Source: Sphingomonadaceae bacterium
Lineage (GTDB): Bacteria > Pseudomonadota > Alphaproteobacteria > Sphingomonadales > Sphingomonadaceae
DNA: 46,628 nucleotides
Direction: 5' to 3'
NCBI GenBank assembly: GCA_947451145.1
Contig: CANFXW010000025.1
Location: 1 to 46,628, forward strand
Numbering within the stretch: the stretch's first letter is position 1; the number at the start of each line of letters is the position of its first letter. Below the pieces are notes generated by a model. The model was not told where the DNA came from. It was given only the letters and a program-made list of their open reading frames with translations, and searched no databases. The position numbers and the translations under genes were made by a program. This document shows, in pieces, positions 25,705 to 35,172 of the stretch.

Positions 25705-28314
25705 ATGGCGGCTTCGGAAACGCCGCTGCTGCTGCTCAATGCCCCGCTGGTGGCGAGCAGGCTGGGCTATCCCGATCTTTCCGGGCTCGACATTCTGGAG
25801 CTCTACGCCTTCATCTTCCCCGCGCGGTTTGTCGTGCCGACGCCCAAGGGGCTGGCCCATGCGCTGGGGCTGGATGAGCCCAAGGACGATGCCGGGGTGC
25901 CCGGCCTGCTGCAGGCGGCGGCGGGGGCCTTGCTTGAGGTTTGCGAAGGCACCGACTGGCCCGAGCGTGAGGGCGCGTGGACGGCGCTGCAATCGCTGAT
26001 CCGCCTGCGCTGGCCATGGGCACCGCTGCTCGCGGCGCGCCTGAAAAAGCCCGAAAAGGCCGAGCGTTGGCTGTTCGCCCGCCTGCCCGAATGGGAGGAA
26101 GCGCCCGAGCGGCCGCAGCCGATGCAGGTGACGCTGAGCGACGAACAGGTGGCCGAACGGCTCGCGCAGTTGACCGGCACAGGCGCCGAAATGCGCCCCG
26201 GCCAGCGCGCCTATGCCGCCGAAGCCGCGCACGTTTTCGCCCCCCGCCTTGCCGACAAGCAGCCGCACGTGCTGCTGGCGCAGGCGGGAACCGGCGTGGG
26301 CAAGACGCTGGGTTACCTCGCCCCGGCCTCGCTGTGGGCGCAAAGTTCGGGCGGCACGGTCTGGGTTTCGACCTATACCAAGGCGCTGCAACGCCAGCTG
26401 CGACGCGAGAGCAAGCGGGCCTGGCCTGCGACCCGCGCCGATGGCTCGCAGCCGGTGGTGGTGCGCAAGGGGCGCGAGAACTATCTGTGCCTGCTCAATC
26501 TGGAGGACGCCATTCAGGGCGGCTTCACCGGGCGGGCGGCGATCATGGCGCAGCTGGTGGCGCGCTGGGCGAGCTATTCGGCGGATGGTGACATGATCGG
26601 CGGCGATCTGCCCGGCTGGCTCGGCACCCTGTTCCGCCAGCGCGGGGTGGCGGCGCTGACCGACCGGCGCGGCGAATGCGTCTATGCCGGGTGCCCGCAC
26701 TATCGCAAATGTTTCATCGAACGCTCGTCACGCGCCTCGGCTCAGGCCGATCTGGTGATCGCCAACCACGCGCTGGTGATGGTCAACGCCGCGCGCAGCC
26801 GTGACCCGGCCCAGCGCCCGACCCGGCTGGTGTTCGACGAAGGCCACCACGTGTTCGAGGCCGCCGATTCAACCTTCGCCGCCGCGCTGACCGGGGCCGA
26901 GCTGATCGAACTGCGCCGCTGGGTAATCGGACCGGAGAAGGGATCAAAGGGCCGCCGCCGCGGGCTTTCGGCGCGGCTCGCCGATGTTGCCAGCTATGAC
27001 GAGGCCGGGGCCAAGGCGATTGCCGCCGCGCGCTATGCTGCGGAAGCCCTGCCGGGTGACGGCTGGCTTGGGCGGCTGGGCGAGAACATGCCAAGCGGGC
27101 CGCTCGAAGACCTGCTCGCCGCCGTCCGCACCCTCACCTATGCCCGCGACGAGAGCGGCGGGCAGGAAATGGGCTATGGCTTGGAGACCGAGGCCGCGCA
27201 GTTGGAAGGGCCGTTCATCGAGATCGCCGGATCGGCGCAGGCGGCGCTGGCGGAACTGCGCTCCCCGCTGATGCGGCTGGGCCAGCGGCTTGAGGCGATC
27301 ATGGCCGAACCGCCAGACTGGCTCGATGGCCCCGGCCGCGCACGGATCGAGGGCGCGCGCCATTCGCTCAATTGGCGGATCGATATGCTCGCTGCGTGGG
27401 AGAGCCTGCTGGCGCGGCTGGGCGGGCCGGCTGACCCCGATTTCGTCGACTGGCTGGCGGTAGATCGCGGCGATGCGCGCGAATTCGATGTCGGGCTGCA
27501 CCGGCACTATCTCGATCCGATGAAGCCCTTTGCCCAGGTCGTGCTCGAACCCTCGCACGGGGTGATGCTGACCTCGGCCACGCTGCGCGACGGGGATGAC
27601 TGGGAGGCGGCGATTACCCGCTCGGGCGCGCCGCACATTGGCGCGCCGGTGCGGCTGGGCGCGTTTGAAAGCCCGTTTGAATATGCCGAACAGGCCGAAG
27701 TCCTGATCGTCACCGACGTGCCCAAGGGCGATATCTCGGCGCTGGCTGCTGCCTTTTCGCGGCTGATCGAGGCTTCGCAGGGCGGCGCGCTCGGGCTGTT
27801 CACCGCGATCCGCCGCCTGCGCGCGGTGCATGGCCGGATTGCCGACCGGCTGGCGCGGGGGGGCTTGCCGCTTTACGCCCAGCACGTCGATCCGATCGAC
27901 ACGGGCACGCTGGTCGATATCTTCCGTGATGATCCCAAGGCTTCGCTGCTCGGAACCGATGCCCTGCGCGACGGGGTGGACGTGCCCGGCCATTCGCTGC
28001 GGCTGGTGGTGATGGAGCAGGTGCCATGGCCCAAGCCATCGATCCTCCACCGCGCGCGCCGCTTGGCAAATGGCGGTTCGGCGCACGATGACCGCATCAT
28101 CCGCGCGCGGCTGGCACAGGCTTTCGGCCGCCTGATCCGTAGCCGCGAGGATCACGGGGCCTTCGTTGTACTCTCCTCCGCTTTCCCCAGCCGGTTGCTC
28201 TCGGCCTTTCCGCCGGGCACGCCGGTAACCCGGCTGACGCTAGAGGAGGCTTTACAGCGGGTCAGCAGCCGTGCTTCAGCCGTCGCTCATCAAGTCGAGT
28301 CCACCAGCGAATGA
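25705..28314 (+). CDS. ATP-dependent DNA helicase, DinG/XPD type
   Basis: 869 residues from the ATG at 25705, which follows a strong GGGGGAGG. Walker A QAGTGVGKT is at about 193. Four cysteines consistent with an XPD-type 4Fe-4S cluster occur in YLCLL (about 262) and CVYAGCPHYRKC (about 325-336). The Walker B box reads VFDEGHH (about 374). Helicase motifs V-VI lie near LLGTDALRDGVDVPG and QAFGRLIRSREDHG. Such enzymes unwind DNA 5' to 3' and resolve R-loops or repair intermediates. It is followed by the SixA-type gene 10 bases later, probably as one operon. Confidence 0.92.
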   Translation: MAASETPLLLLNAPLVASRLGYPDLSGLDILELYAFIFPARFVVPTPKGLAHALGLDEPKDDAGVPGLLQAAAGALLEVCEGTDWPEREGAWTALQSLIRLRWPWAPLLAARLKKPEKAERWLFARLPEWEEAPERPQPMQVTLSDEQVAERLAQLTGTGAEMRPGQRAYAAEAAHVFAPRLADKQPHVLLAQAGTGVGKTLGYLAPASLWAQSSGGTVWVSTYTKALQRQLRRESKRAWPATRADGSQPVVVRKGRENYLCLLNLEDAIQGGFTGRAAIMAQLVARWASYSADGDMIGGDLPGWLGTLFRQRGVAALTDRRGECVYAGCPHYRKCFIERSSRASAQADLVIANHALVMVNAARSRDPAQRPTRLVFDEGHHVFEAADSTFAAALTGAELIELRRWVIGPEKGSKGRRRGLSARLADVASYDEAGAKAIAAARYAAEALPGDGWLGRLGENMPSGPLEDLLAAVRTLTYARDESGGQEMGYGLETEAAQLEGPFIEIAGSAQAALAELRSPLMRLGQRLEAIMAEPPDWLDGPGRARIEGARHSLNWRIDMLAAWESLLARLGGPADPDFVDWLAVDRGDAREFDVGLHRHYLDPMKPFAQVVLEPSHGVMLTSATLRDGDDWEAAITRSGAPHIGAPVRLGAFESPFEYAEQAEVLIVTDVPKGDISALAAAFSRLIEASQGGALGLFTAIRRLRAVHGRIADRLARGGLPLYAQHVDPIDTGTLVDIFRDDPKASLLGTDALRDGVDVPGHSLRLVVMEQVPWPKPSILHRARRLANGGSAHDDRIIRARLAQAFGRLIRSREDHGAFVVLSSAFPSRLLSAFPPGTPVTRLTLEEALQRVSSRASAVAHQVESTSE

Positions 28315-28324
28315 AACTGCGCGA

Positions 28325-28870
28325 ATGAAACTTTTGGGCCTGTTCCGCCACGCCAAGTCTGATTGGCACGATGCCAAGGCGCGCGATTTCGATCGCGGCT
28401 TGAACAAGCGCGGGCGCAAGGGCGCGGCGCTGATGGGCAAACATATCGTCGAGCACGGCGTGCACTGGAAACGCATTCTCGCCTCTCCCGCCGTGCGCGT
28501 GGCCGAGACGATCGAGCTGGCCGAACAGGCGGTGGGCCTGACCATTCCGGTGCAGTGGGACCGGCGCATCTATCTCGCGAGTTCCGTCAATCTCGCCGAC
28601 GTTCTGCACGAAACTTCGGACGATATCGACGCGGTGCTGATGGTCGGCCACAATCCGGGGCTGGAAGACCTGATCTTCGATCTGGTGCCTGACGATGGCA
28701 TGTGCCCGCTTCGCGCCATGGTCGAAGAAAAGTTCCCTACGGCTGCCTTCGCCGTGCTCGAATGCGATATCGACCACTGGGCCGATCTGCACGATGGCTG
28801 CGCCCGGCTGGTCCATCTGGTGCGCCCGCGCGACCTTGATCCGGAGCTGGGGCCGCAGCTGGAGGATTGA
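28325..28870 (+). CDS. SixA-type histidine phosphatase family protein
   Basis: 181 residues from the ATG at 28325. The phosphatase motif FRHAKSDW gives the catalytic H9 with R8, R58 lies in SPAVRVAET, and the second histidine is H109 (MVGHNPG). This is the SixA branch of the histidine phosphatase superfamily; E. coli SixA removes phosphate from phosphohistidine in phosphotransfer proteins. The last 40 residues (ECDIDHWADL ... LGPQLED) go beyond the minimal domain, as in many alphaproteobacterial versions. The true substrate is unknown. Confidence 0.88.
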   Translation: MKLLGLFRHAKSDWHDAKARDFDRGLNKRGRKGAALMGKHIVEHGVHWKRILASPAVRVAETIELAEQAVGLTIPVQWDRRIYLASSVNLADVLHETSDDIDAVLMVGHNPGLEDLIFDLVPDDGMCPLRAMVEEKFPTAAFAVLECDIDHWADLHDGCARLVHLVRPRDLDPELGPQLED

Positions 28871-28890
28871 GCTTCTGCTTGCCCCCTTTT

Positions 28891-29030
28891 CGTCATCCTG
28901 AACTCGTTTCAGGATCCATTTCTCCGCTCAGGCCGAAGCTTTGTTTTGCAGCAACGCCTCGCGGTTTGCTTCTCACCGGCAGGCTCCGGGCTTGCGGCAC
29001 GATGGATCCTGAAACGAGTTCAGGATGACG
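28891..29030. repeat. REPIN/MITE-like element, copy 2
   Basis: 140 bases with the same terminal inverted repeats as 16087-16231 (CGTCATCCTGAACTCGTTTC at the left, its complement at the right). The interior shares CTCGCGGTTTGCTT followed by CCGGCA, in opposite orientation to copy 1. It lies between the convergent SixA-type and 868-residue genes, starting 20 bases after the first stop. Confidence 0.8.
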
Positions 29031-29061
29031 AGTGGGTTTTAATTGGACCAGCTACACCTCA

Positions 29062-31668
29062 TTAATTCGTCCTTTGCGGCGTGCCGATGCGGATCGGGGT
29101 GAAGGGCTTGCCCGGCTTTGTCTTCCCGGCCGCCTCCCGCGCCGCCTGGGCTGCCTCTTCCGCCGCCACGCGTTCCTTCGATGCCTTGACCTCTGCCTCG
29201 AACACCGGCGCGAACTTCTTGCCGACGGTGCCGATGGCCTCATTGGTCGAGGCGTCCGGATGCTGGTTCTGGTAGGCGTTAACTTCCAGCTTTTCGAGGA
29301 AGACAATCGGCTTGATCTTGTCGAGGCAGATCTTGTCAGCGCACTGTTTTGACCACCACGCCGTCCAGAACGTACCGAAACTGTTGGCCGCATTCACCGT
29401 TTGCCGTGCCTGCGATTCGTTGACCAGCGTCTTGGCCTCGGCATTGGCACCGGCGAGGTATTTCACAATTTCCGGGCTCTCGATGGTCAGGCTGTGATTG
29501 CTATCCCACCGCTTGAACACGCCATAGAAATAGCCCTGCCCGACAAAGCGGATGCCGATCCGGCAGGTCTCGTCGGCGCATTCGGGCGATTTGTCGGCAA
29601 CAAAGGCATCGCGCCACTGGGCGGCGGCGAGCTTGAACAGGCCGACGTCGGCATCGTCCTCACTGTGCGATGTGGGCGAATAGGCATAGAAGCGCGAGCA
29701 CACCGTTTCAGCATGGCAGCTGAAGTTGACCCCGCCCGAGGGAACCTGGATCGAAAGCTGCGGCAGCCAGATCGGGAAATCCCAATCGTGCGACCACAGC
29801 ACCAGATCGATCCACAACCGCGCCTCAACCCCCGGGGTGATGTTGATCCCCAGATTATAGACCGGATCACCGATCGTGAAGTGACTGGCCTTGTCCTTGC
29901 CGATGGTCAGATCGACTGACTGGTTGTCGCTCACCGCCACTGGCGGCGTTCCGGCATCGATGTCCTTCACGGCAAAGGTCAACCCGCCCGAAACCAGCTG
30001 GATCTTGATGCCGGGGAACACCTTGGCCCCGACGATCCCGAGGTTGGCATTGTTGCCGAGCAGATCGATATCCTCGAAGAATTTGACAAATTCCGGCGGA
30101 TTGGCCGTGCCGGGTGCCGGCGGGGTGAAGTTGCCGCCCTTGAAATCACCGGGAAGGAAGTCGGTGAAATCGACAAAGGGATGGGCGCCAACATCGATAT
30201 CGGGGATCGTCGGCAGGTCGGCGCTGAAACGGGCGAAAGCATCGACCTGGGCAACCAGTTCCTTGCCCTTGAACACCTTGGCCTCTGGCATCCCGGCTTC
30301 GCGGTAGCTCTGGTCGCTGCCGTTGAACGGCTGGAAATTGACGCGAACCTTGGCGGCCTTGGCGCCGTTTTCCTCGTGATAGGAATAGAGCCCGTTCAGC
30401 TGGATCGGGAACCGCATGCCAAAGCCATAGCCAAAGCCCGCCGAGGCTTCGGCGTAGTAGGTCTTCTTGCAACCGACGAGGCACCGCTTGATCGTCTTTT
30501 CGATCCGCTGGTGCCATTCATAATTGCCTGCCAGAGTGAAGCCGGTCACATAGATTCGCGGCTCGAGCGGCGTTTCGACATCGATCACCGACGGCGGCGG
30601 CGCGGGTTCGCTCTTGGTCTGCACCGGGGCCGGGTCCATCACCGGCACAAAGGCGTTCTGTTCGATCGCCACTTCGCCGGCGTTGATCACTTCGGCTTCC
30701 AGATCATCGTCGTTCAGCAAGGCCAGCCGCGCCGCCTCGCCGGGGCCGCGCTCGGCATCGATTGCCGCATGCTGCGCCGGATTGTTGAGCATGGCGCGAA
30801 GCTGGGCCAGATCTGCCGCCATTTCCGCCTTGGCATTCTGGGTATCGACCTTGGCCTTGGCGAGCAGCGCGGCGCGCTTTTGCGGATCGGCAACAAAGCG
30901 CGGGTCGGCAGGGTTGGCGAAGGCTGCGGCGCGATCACCCTCGCCAATCCGCTTTACGCAGGGCGTACCGGTGCGGGCCAGCATGGCGCGGCGGGCATTG
31001 TCCGCGCAGGCGCCGGGCTTGATCCGGTATGACAGGAACGAATGGACGATGAGGCCCTGATCAACCTCATAGGCCTGTGTATCCTCAGAGATCACCTCGG
31101 CCAGATTGCTTTGCCGGCGAAGCGACTGCGCGACATTGAACAGGGCGCGCGGATTGGCGAGAACCGGCGAAAGATCTGCCATGGCGCGGCCGATCTTGAA
31201 GCGCGGAGAGGCGCGCATCTGCCGCAGGTTTACCTGACGGCGCACGTTCAGCGCCTTGATCGCAGTGGAATTGCTGCCCCCGCGCAAGATCACCGCGCCA
31301 GCCCGGGGGGCGGACTTGATCGTGGTGGGCGGGGTGATCTCGGTGCGGCCCAATCCGGCGACGGAGGTGATCGCCGGGCGGGTCATCTGGATCGCCGGCG
31401 TCGTGCGGATTACCGGCGGCGGGGTATCGGCAGGTCTTGCCGCAGCAGCCGGCGCGGGCGCGCGGTAAATCCGCACGGTGGGTGCTGGCGCTGGCGTTGC
31501 CGAGGGCGCCGGGGTTGGAGTGGCGGTTGGGGCAGGGCTGGGCGTGACAGCAGGAATGGCCCGGATCTTGAGTGGCCGGGTCCCCGATTCCTGCGCCTGC
31601 GCCAGTGATGCCAGCGCGGCGCAAACCATTGCGCCCGAAGCCAGTGCAGCCTTGATCCCTGCCCCCAT
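29062..31668 (-). CDS. Large exported protein of unknown function
   Basis: 868 residues from the ATG at 31668. A signal peptide (GIKAALASGAMVCAALASLAQA) precedes a Pro/Ala/Thr-rich stretch (about 35-85). Residues 110-290 are helical and basic; from about 350 onwards the protein looks strand-rich, with GFTLAGNYEWHQRIEK, AEASAGFGYGFGMRFP and IWLPQLSIQVPSGGV. Ten cysteines after the signal peptide fall in close pairs (CLVGC, CHAETVC, CADETC, CADKIC and a spaced pair near 220-240), suggesting disulfides. The end is Lys/Ala-rich. No family is recognised. It should lie in the periplasm, the outer membrane or outside the cell. Confidence 0.75.
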   Translation of the reverse strand: MGAGIKAALASGAMVCAALASLAQAQESGTRPLKIRAIPAVTPSPAPTATPTPAPSATPAPAPTVRIYRAPAPAAAARPADTPPPVIRTTPAIQMTRPAITSVAGLGRTEITPPTTIKSAPRAGAVILRGGSNSTAIKALNVRRQVNLRQMRASPRFKIGRAMADLSPVLANPRALFNVAQSLRRQSNLAEVISEDTQAYEVDQGLIVHSFLSYRIKPGACADNARRAMLARTGTPCVKRIGEGDRAAAFANPADPRFVADPQKRAALLAKAKVDTQNAKAEMAADLAQLRAMLNNPAQHAAIDAERGPGEAARLALLNDDDLEAEVINAGEVAIEQNAFVPVMDPAPVQTKSEPAPPPSVIDVETPLEPRIYVTGFTLAGNYEWHQRIEKTIKRCLVGCKKTYYAEASAGFGYGFGMRFPIQLNGLYSYHEENGAKAAKVRVNFQPFNGSDQSYREAGMPEAKVFKGKELVAQVDAFARFSADLPTIPDIDVGAHPFVDFTDFLPGDFKGGNFTPPAPGTANPPEFVKFFEDIDLLGNNANLGIVGAKVFPGIKIQLVSGGLTFAVKDIDAGTPPVAVSDNQSVDLTIGKDKASHFTIGDPVYNLGINITPGVEARLWIDLVLWSHDWDFPIWLPQLSIQVPSGGVNFSCHAETVCSRFYAYSPTSHSEDDADVGLFKLAAAQWRDAFVADKSPECADETCRIGIRFVGQGYFYGVFKRWDSNHSLTIESPEIVKYLAGANAEAKTLVNESQARQTVNAANSFGTFWTAWWSKQCADKICLDKIKPIVFLEKLEVNAYQNQHPDASTNEAIGTVGKKFAPVFEAEVKASKERVAAEEAAQAAREAAGKTKPGKPFTPIRIGTPQRTN

Positions 31669-31789
31669 AACCACCCCCCAAAAACCGGTCCATCAGCATG
31701 GAACGCGGAACATGCCATGTATTGGCGGAATACGACAGGCGGATTGCGCGTTGCCATTACTAGCATAGCTTACTATCAGCGCGGCTTCG

Positions 31790-33328
31790 ATGAGCACCCA
31801 ACGCCTGTTCCCCTCGCCACTGCGCAAGACACTGATCACGGTATCGGTGATGGGCACCACACTGGTCGTCGCGCTCGATGCGACGATTGCCGTGGTGGCG
31901 ATTCCGCACATGCAGGCCAGTCTCAATGCCTCGCCCGAGCAGGTGACATGGGTCCTGACCTCCTATCTGATCGCTTCGGCCATCATGATGCCGCTGGCAT
32001 CGTGGCTGGCGAGCAAGTTCGGCCGCAAGCGGCTGATCGTGATCTCGATCACGACATTCACCATAGCTTCAATGGCCTGCGGCCTTGCGCGCAGTCTGGA
32101 GTTCATGGTCTTCGCCCGGTTGCTGCAAGGCGCGGCGGGGGCCGGGCTGATCCCGCTGGGACAGGCGACGCTGCTCGATATCAACCCGCCCGAAAAGCAG
32201 CCGAGCGCCATGGCGATTGTCGGGCTTGGCGCGATGCTGGGGCCGCTGCTGGGGCCAACAATCGGCGGTTGGCTGACCGACAACTATACCTGGCGCTGGG
32301 TGTTCCTGATCAACCTGCCGATCGGTCTGGCCGCGATAGCCGGTGCAATTTTCAGCCATATCGAGGTCAAGGACAAGGATTTGCCCAAGTTCGACATGTT
32401 CGGATTTCTGGCGCTCACCGGCTTCATCGGGGCCTTCCAGCTGCTGATGGACCGCGGCCAGCAAAATGACTGGTTTGATTCCCCGGAAACCTATGTCGAA
32501 GCCGGATTGCTCGCCTTCTCGTTCTATTTGCTGCTGGTCCACATGCTGACCCGCAAGGATACCTTTGTCCGGGCCGCGCTGTTTGCCGATCGCAACTTTG
32601 CCCTTGGCACCATAATCAGCACGGTGATCGGCATCCTGATCTTCGCTTCCAGTCCGATCCTGACGCTGATGACCCAGAACCTGCTGGGCTACAGCCCGCT
32701 CAAGAACGGACTGGTCAGCCTGCCGCGCGGGATCGGCACGATCATCAGCCTGCTCGTCGTCACACGCACCATCAACAGGATCGATCCGCGCATACTCTTG
32801 TCGATCGGGCTCAGCCTGTCGGTCTTCAGCCTTTACCTCTATTCGCAGCTCAGTCTGGAAACTGATGAAGGGCCGATCCTGTTCGCCGGGCTGTTTCAGG
32901 GTTTTTCCGGTGGCATGCTGATCTCGCCGCTATCGGCGCTGGCCTTTTCGACGCTATCGCCGAAATTCCGCAATGAAGGCGCGGCGATCTTTGCCCTGTC
33001 GCGCAATATCGGCAACTCGCTGGGCATCTCGGCAATTCAGGTCATGTCGATCCAGGCATCGGCGCAGGTCGCCTCGCGGCTTGCCGAGGGAATCCGGCCC
33101 GATAATCCGATGCTGCAGCTTGTCAGACCCGATTTCGATTTCACCAGCCAGAACACCCTAGCCCGCACCAGCGGTGAGATATGGCGACAGGCGATGATGG
33201 TATCGACCATCGACACGTTCTGGCTCGGCTGCATCGTCGGCCTCGCCACGCTGCCTGTCATCCTGCTGATGAAGCGCACACGGCTGGGGCAGGCGGCGGC
33301 TGCACCGCCTGTCGATACCGGGCATTAG
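31790..33328 (+). CDS. DHA2-family MFS efflux transporter (EmrB/QacA type)
   Basis: 512 residues with about 14 hydrophobic segments. LDATIAVVAIPHMQASL in segment 1 is the DHA2 signature D1, SWLASKFGRKRL is the MFS loop motif, and GAMLGPLLGPTIGGWL is the antiporter motif C. Members export drugs or other hydrophobic compounds using the proton gradient. An EmrA-type membrane-fusion partner and an outer-membrane channel are not adjacent. It is divergent from the 868-residue exported protein with a gap of 121 bases. Confidence 0.9.
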   Translation: MSTQRLFPSPLRKTLITVSVMGTTLVVALDATIAVVAIPHMQASLNASPEQVTWVLTSYLIASAIMMPLASWLASKFGRKRLIVISITTFTIASMACGLARSLEFMVFARLLQGAAGAGLIPLGQATLLDINPPEKQPSAMAIVGLGAMLGPLLGPTIGGWLTDNYTWRWVFLINLPIGLAAIAGAIFSHIEVKDKDLPKFDMFGFLALTGFIGAFQLLMDRGQQNDWFDSPETYVEAGLLAFSFYLLLVHMLTRKDTFVRAALFADRNFALGTIISTVIGILIFASSPILTLMTQNLLGYSPLKNGLVSLPRGIGTIISLLVVTRTINRIDPRILLSIGLSLSVFSLYLYSQLSLETDEGPILFAGLFQGFSGGMLISPLSALAFSTLSPKFRNEGAAIFALSRNIGNSLGISAIQVMSIQASAQVASRLAEGIRPDNPMLQLVRPDFDFTSQNTLARTSGEIWRQAMMVSTIDTFWLGCIVGLATLPVILLMKRTRLGQAAAAPPVDTGH

Positions 33329-33401
33329 GGTGCTACAGCTTGCATCTGGTTTGGAAATCGTCCCTAACTTCGCAAAATAGCAAAGCTGGGAGAAATGCAG
33401 G

Positions 33402-34232
33402 ATGTCAGCCGTAGCCTAGGCCTTTGCCCTGACCCTGGCGACGCTGATCGCCGAGATCATCGCCGGAAGGCATCGCGGGATCTATTCGCGTGACGAGATC
33501 TGCATCAATGTCTCGTGCATCAGCATCGGCTTGCTGCTGCGCCCCTTCGGCTCGGTTATTCTTGCCTGGATAGTCAGCTTTGTCTTGCCGATGGGCAAGG
33601 GCGCGCTCGGCGGGCTGCCCTTCTGGCCGTCATTCGTCGGCCTTGTGCTGCTGGCTGAACTGGCGAATTACGCCGTCCACCGGGGCTGCCACGAGTTGAA
33701 AGGCTCAAACCGGTTTGACTGGCTGTGGCGGATGCACCGCACGCATCACACCGCAGAATACGTCAACGTGCTGCTCACCTATCGCGTCAGTCCGTTCTGG
33801 GGACTGGTTGGCGGCTTGCCATGGGTGGCGACGCTGGGTTTCTATCTCGGCCTGACCGACGCAACGGGTGCGATGCTGGGCGTTTTCATGATCTGGGGGA
33901 TCGTGACCCACAGCGATTTCCGCTGGGATGACTGGCTGCGAAATCGTCCCGCATTCGCGCCGGTGCTGCGCGCGATCGAGCACGTGATCGTCACCCCCGG
34001 CCTGCACCACACCCACCATGGCTTTGGCAAGGACGGGGCGAGCTACCGAAACTACGGGATTTTCCTGTCAATCTATGACTGGGCCTTTGGCACGCTGCTC
34101 ATCCCCTCAGGCCGGCCGGCACGCTATGGCCTGCCCGGGAAAAGACCAATGTGGATCGATGACGCGCTGTCACCAATCCAGCTCGGCGCGCGGATCAGCA
34201 CTCTCAGGGCCTCTGCCGAGGCAGAGAGCTGA
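33402..34232 (+). pseudogene. Sterol desaturase/fatty acid hydroxylase family gene with an in-frame amber codon
   Basis: The ATG at 33402, after GGGAG, opens the frame MSAVA, then TAG (33417-33419), then continues in frame as AFALTLATLIAEIIAGRH and onward to 34232 without another stop. The sequence after the TAG is clearly coding: membrane segments and the three histidine clusters HRGCH, HRTHH and HHTHH that hold a di-iron site in this family. The next usual start codon is a TTG at 33531, which would drop a membrane segment. So the gene is broken by one nonsense codon, starts at an unusual codon, or is read through. A base error is possible. Confidence 0.75.
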
Positions 34233-34241
34233 AAGGCGAGC

Positions 34242-35096
34242 CTACTGGTCCCAGGCTTCGCCGCCCTTGATGATCGTGCGGTGCATCATGCGGCCGCAAT
34301 AGGGATCATAGGGCGTCGCGCGGTGCAGCGAGGTGCGGTTGTCCCACATCACCGTGTCGCCGAGCTTCCACACGTGCTTGTAGACATAGGGTTCGCTGGT
34401 GGCGAAGGCGCGCAGGCCGTGGAGCAGCCGCTGGCTGTCCTTCATGTCGAGCCCGCGGATGTAGTGGGCGGTATTGCCCAGCACGAGGCTCTTCTTGCCG
34501 GTGCTGTTGGTCACGACGAGCGGGATTTCCGCCTCACCCTTTGACTGCCAGTCTGCCAGTTGCTCGGCGCTGGGTTCGGGCGTGTGATAGAAGGCAGAGC
34601 ACCACAGCGAGTGAACCACGCGCAGCCCCTCGATTTCGGCCTTCTGCTCGTCCGAAAGATCGGCGTAGGATGTGGCGGTATTGGCGAATTCGGTATCGCC
34701 GCCCTCGGGGGCGAGCACCTTTGCGGTCAGCATCGAGGCGCGGATCGGGATCGGGTTCATCGTCCCGTCGATATGCCAGAACAGCGAACCCTTCAGGTAC
34801 TCAACGACATTGGCGTGCTGCGCCTTTTCGTCGAGCGTCACCTTGAATACCGAATCCTGGTTCTGCCCGGCCAGCTCGTCGGCATTACCGCCCAGCGAGT
34901 TCGAGAATTTGACCTGCTCATGATCGGCAAAGTCGATTTCCGGAAAAACCAGCACGCCGCGCTCTTCCATGAGCGCGAGAATGTCTTCGGAAAGCTCGCC
35001 CGAAAGCAACTCTTCCTTGGTATTGAGCACGCGCGCGCCGATCTTCGGCTTGATCGCTTCATAGCGCAGGCGCGTGGTGGTGGCGGCAGTGGCCAT
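34242..35096 (-). CDS. TauD/TfdA-family 2-oxoglutarate dioxygenase
   Basis: 284 residues from the ATG at 35096, which has GGGAG 8 bases upstream. The iron-binding facial triad is H108, D110 (FWHIDGTMNP) and H258 (SLHRATPYD), and R269 would bind 2-oxoglutarate. The family oxidises taurine, alkylsulfates, 2,4-D-like ethers and other small molecules. The substrate is not evident, and no sulfonate transport genes are nearby. It is convergent with the hydroxylase gene, 9 bases away. Confidence 0.9.
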   Translation of the reverse strand: MATAATTTRLRYEAIKPKIGARVLNTKEELLSGELSEDILALMEERGVLVFPEIDFADHEQVKFSNSLGGNADELAGQNQDSVFKVTLDEKAQHANVVEYLKGSLFWHIDGTMNPIPIRASMLTAKVLAPEGGDTEFANTATSYADLSDEQKAEIEGLRVVHSLWCSAFYHTPEPSAEQLADWQSKGEAEIPLVVTNSTGKKSLVLGNTAHYIRGLDMKDSQRLLHGLRAFATSEPYVYKHVWKLGDTVMWDNRTSLHRATPYDPYCGRMMHRTIIKGGEAWDQ

Positions 35097-35172
35097 CTAT
35101 AATCTCCCGAGGCAGTGTTCTATTTGCTGAACACCTGTACAGAACAGCCCGCGCCAGAGCAAGCGTCGATGA

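Noticed and set aside
27857..27863. A run of seven G in the DinG-type helicase gene as a second phase switch
   Set aside because: Seven G is not surprising in such GC-rich coding DNA and the helicase is unlikely to be switched.
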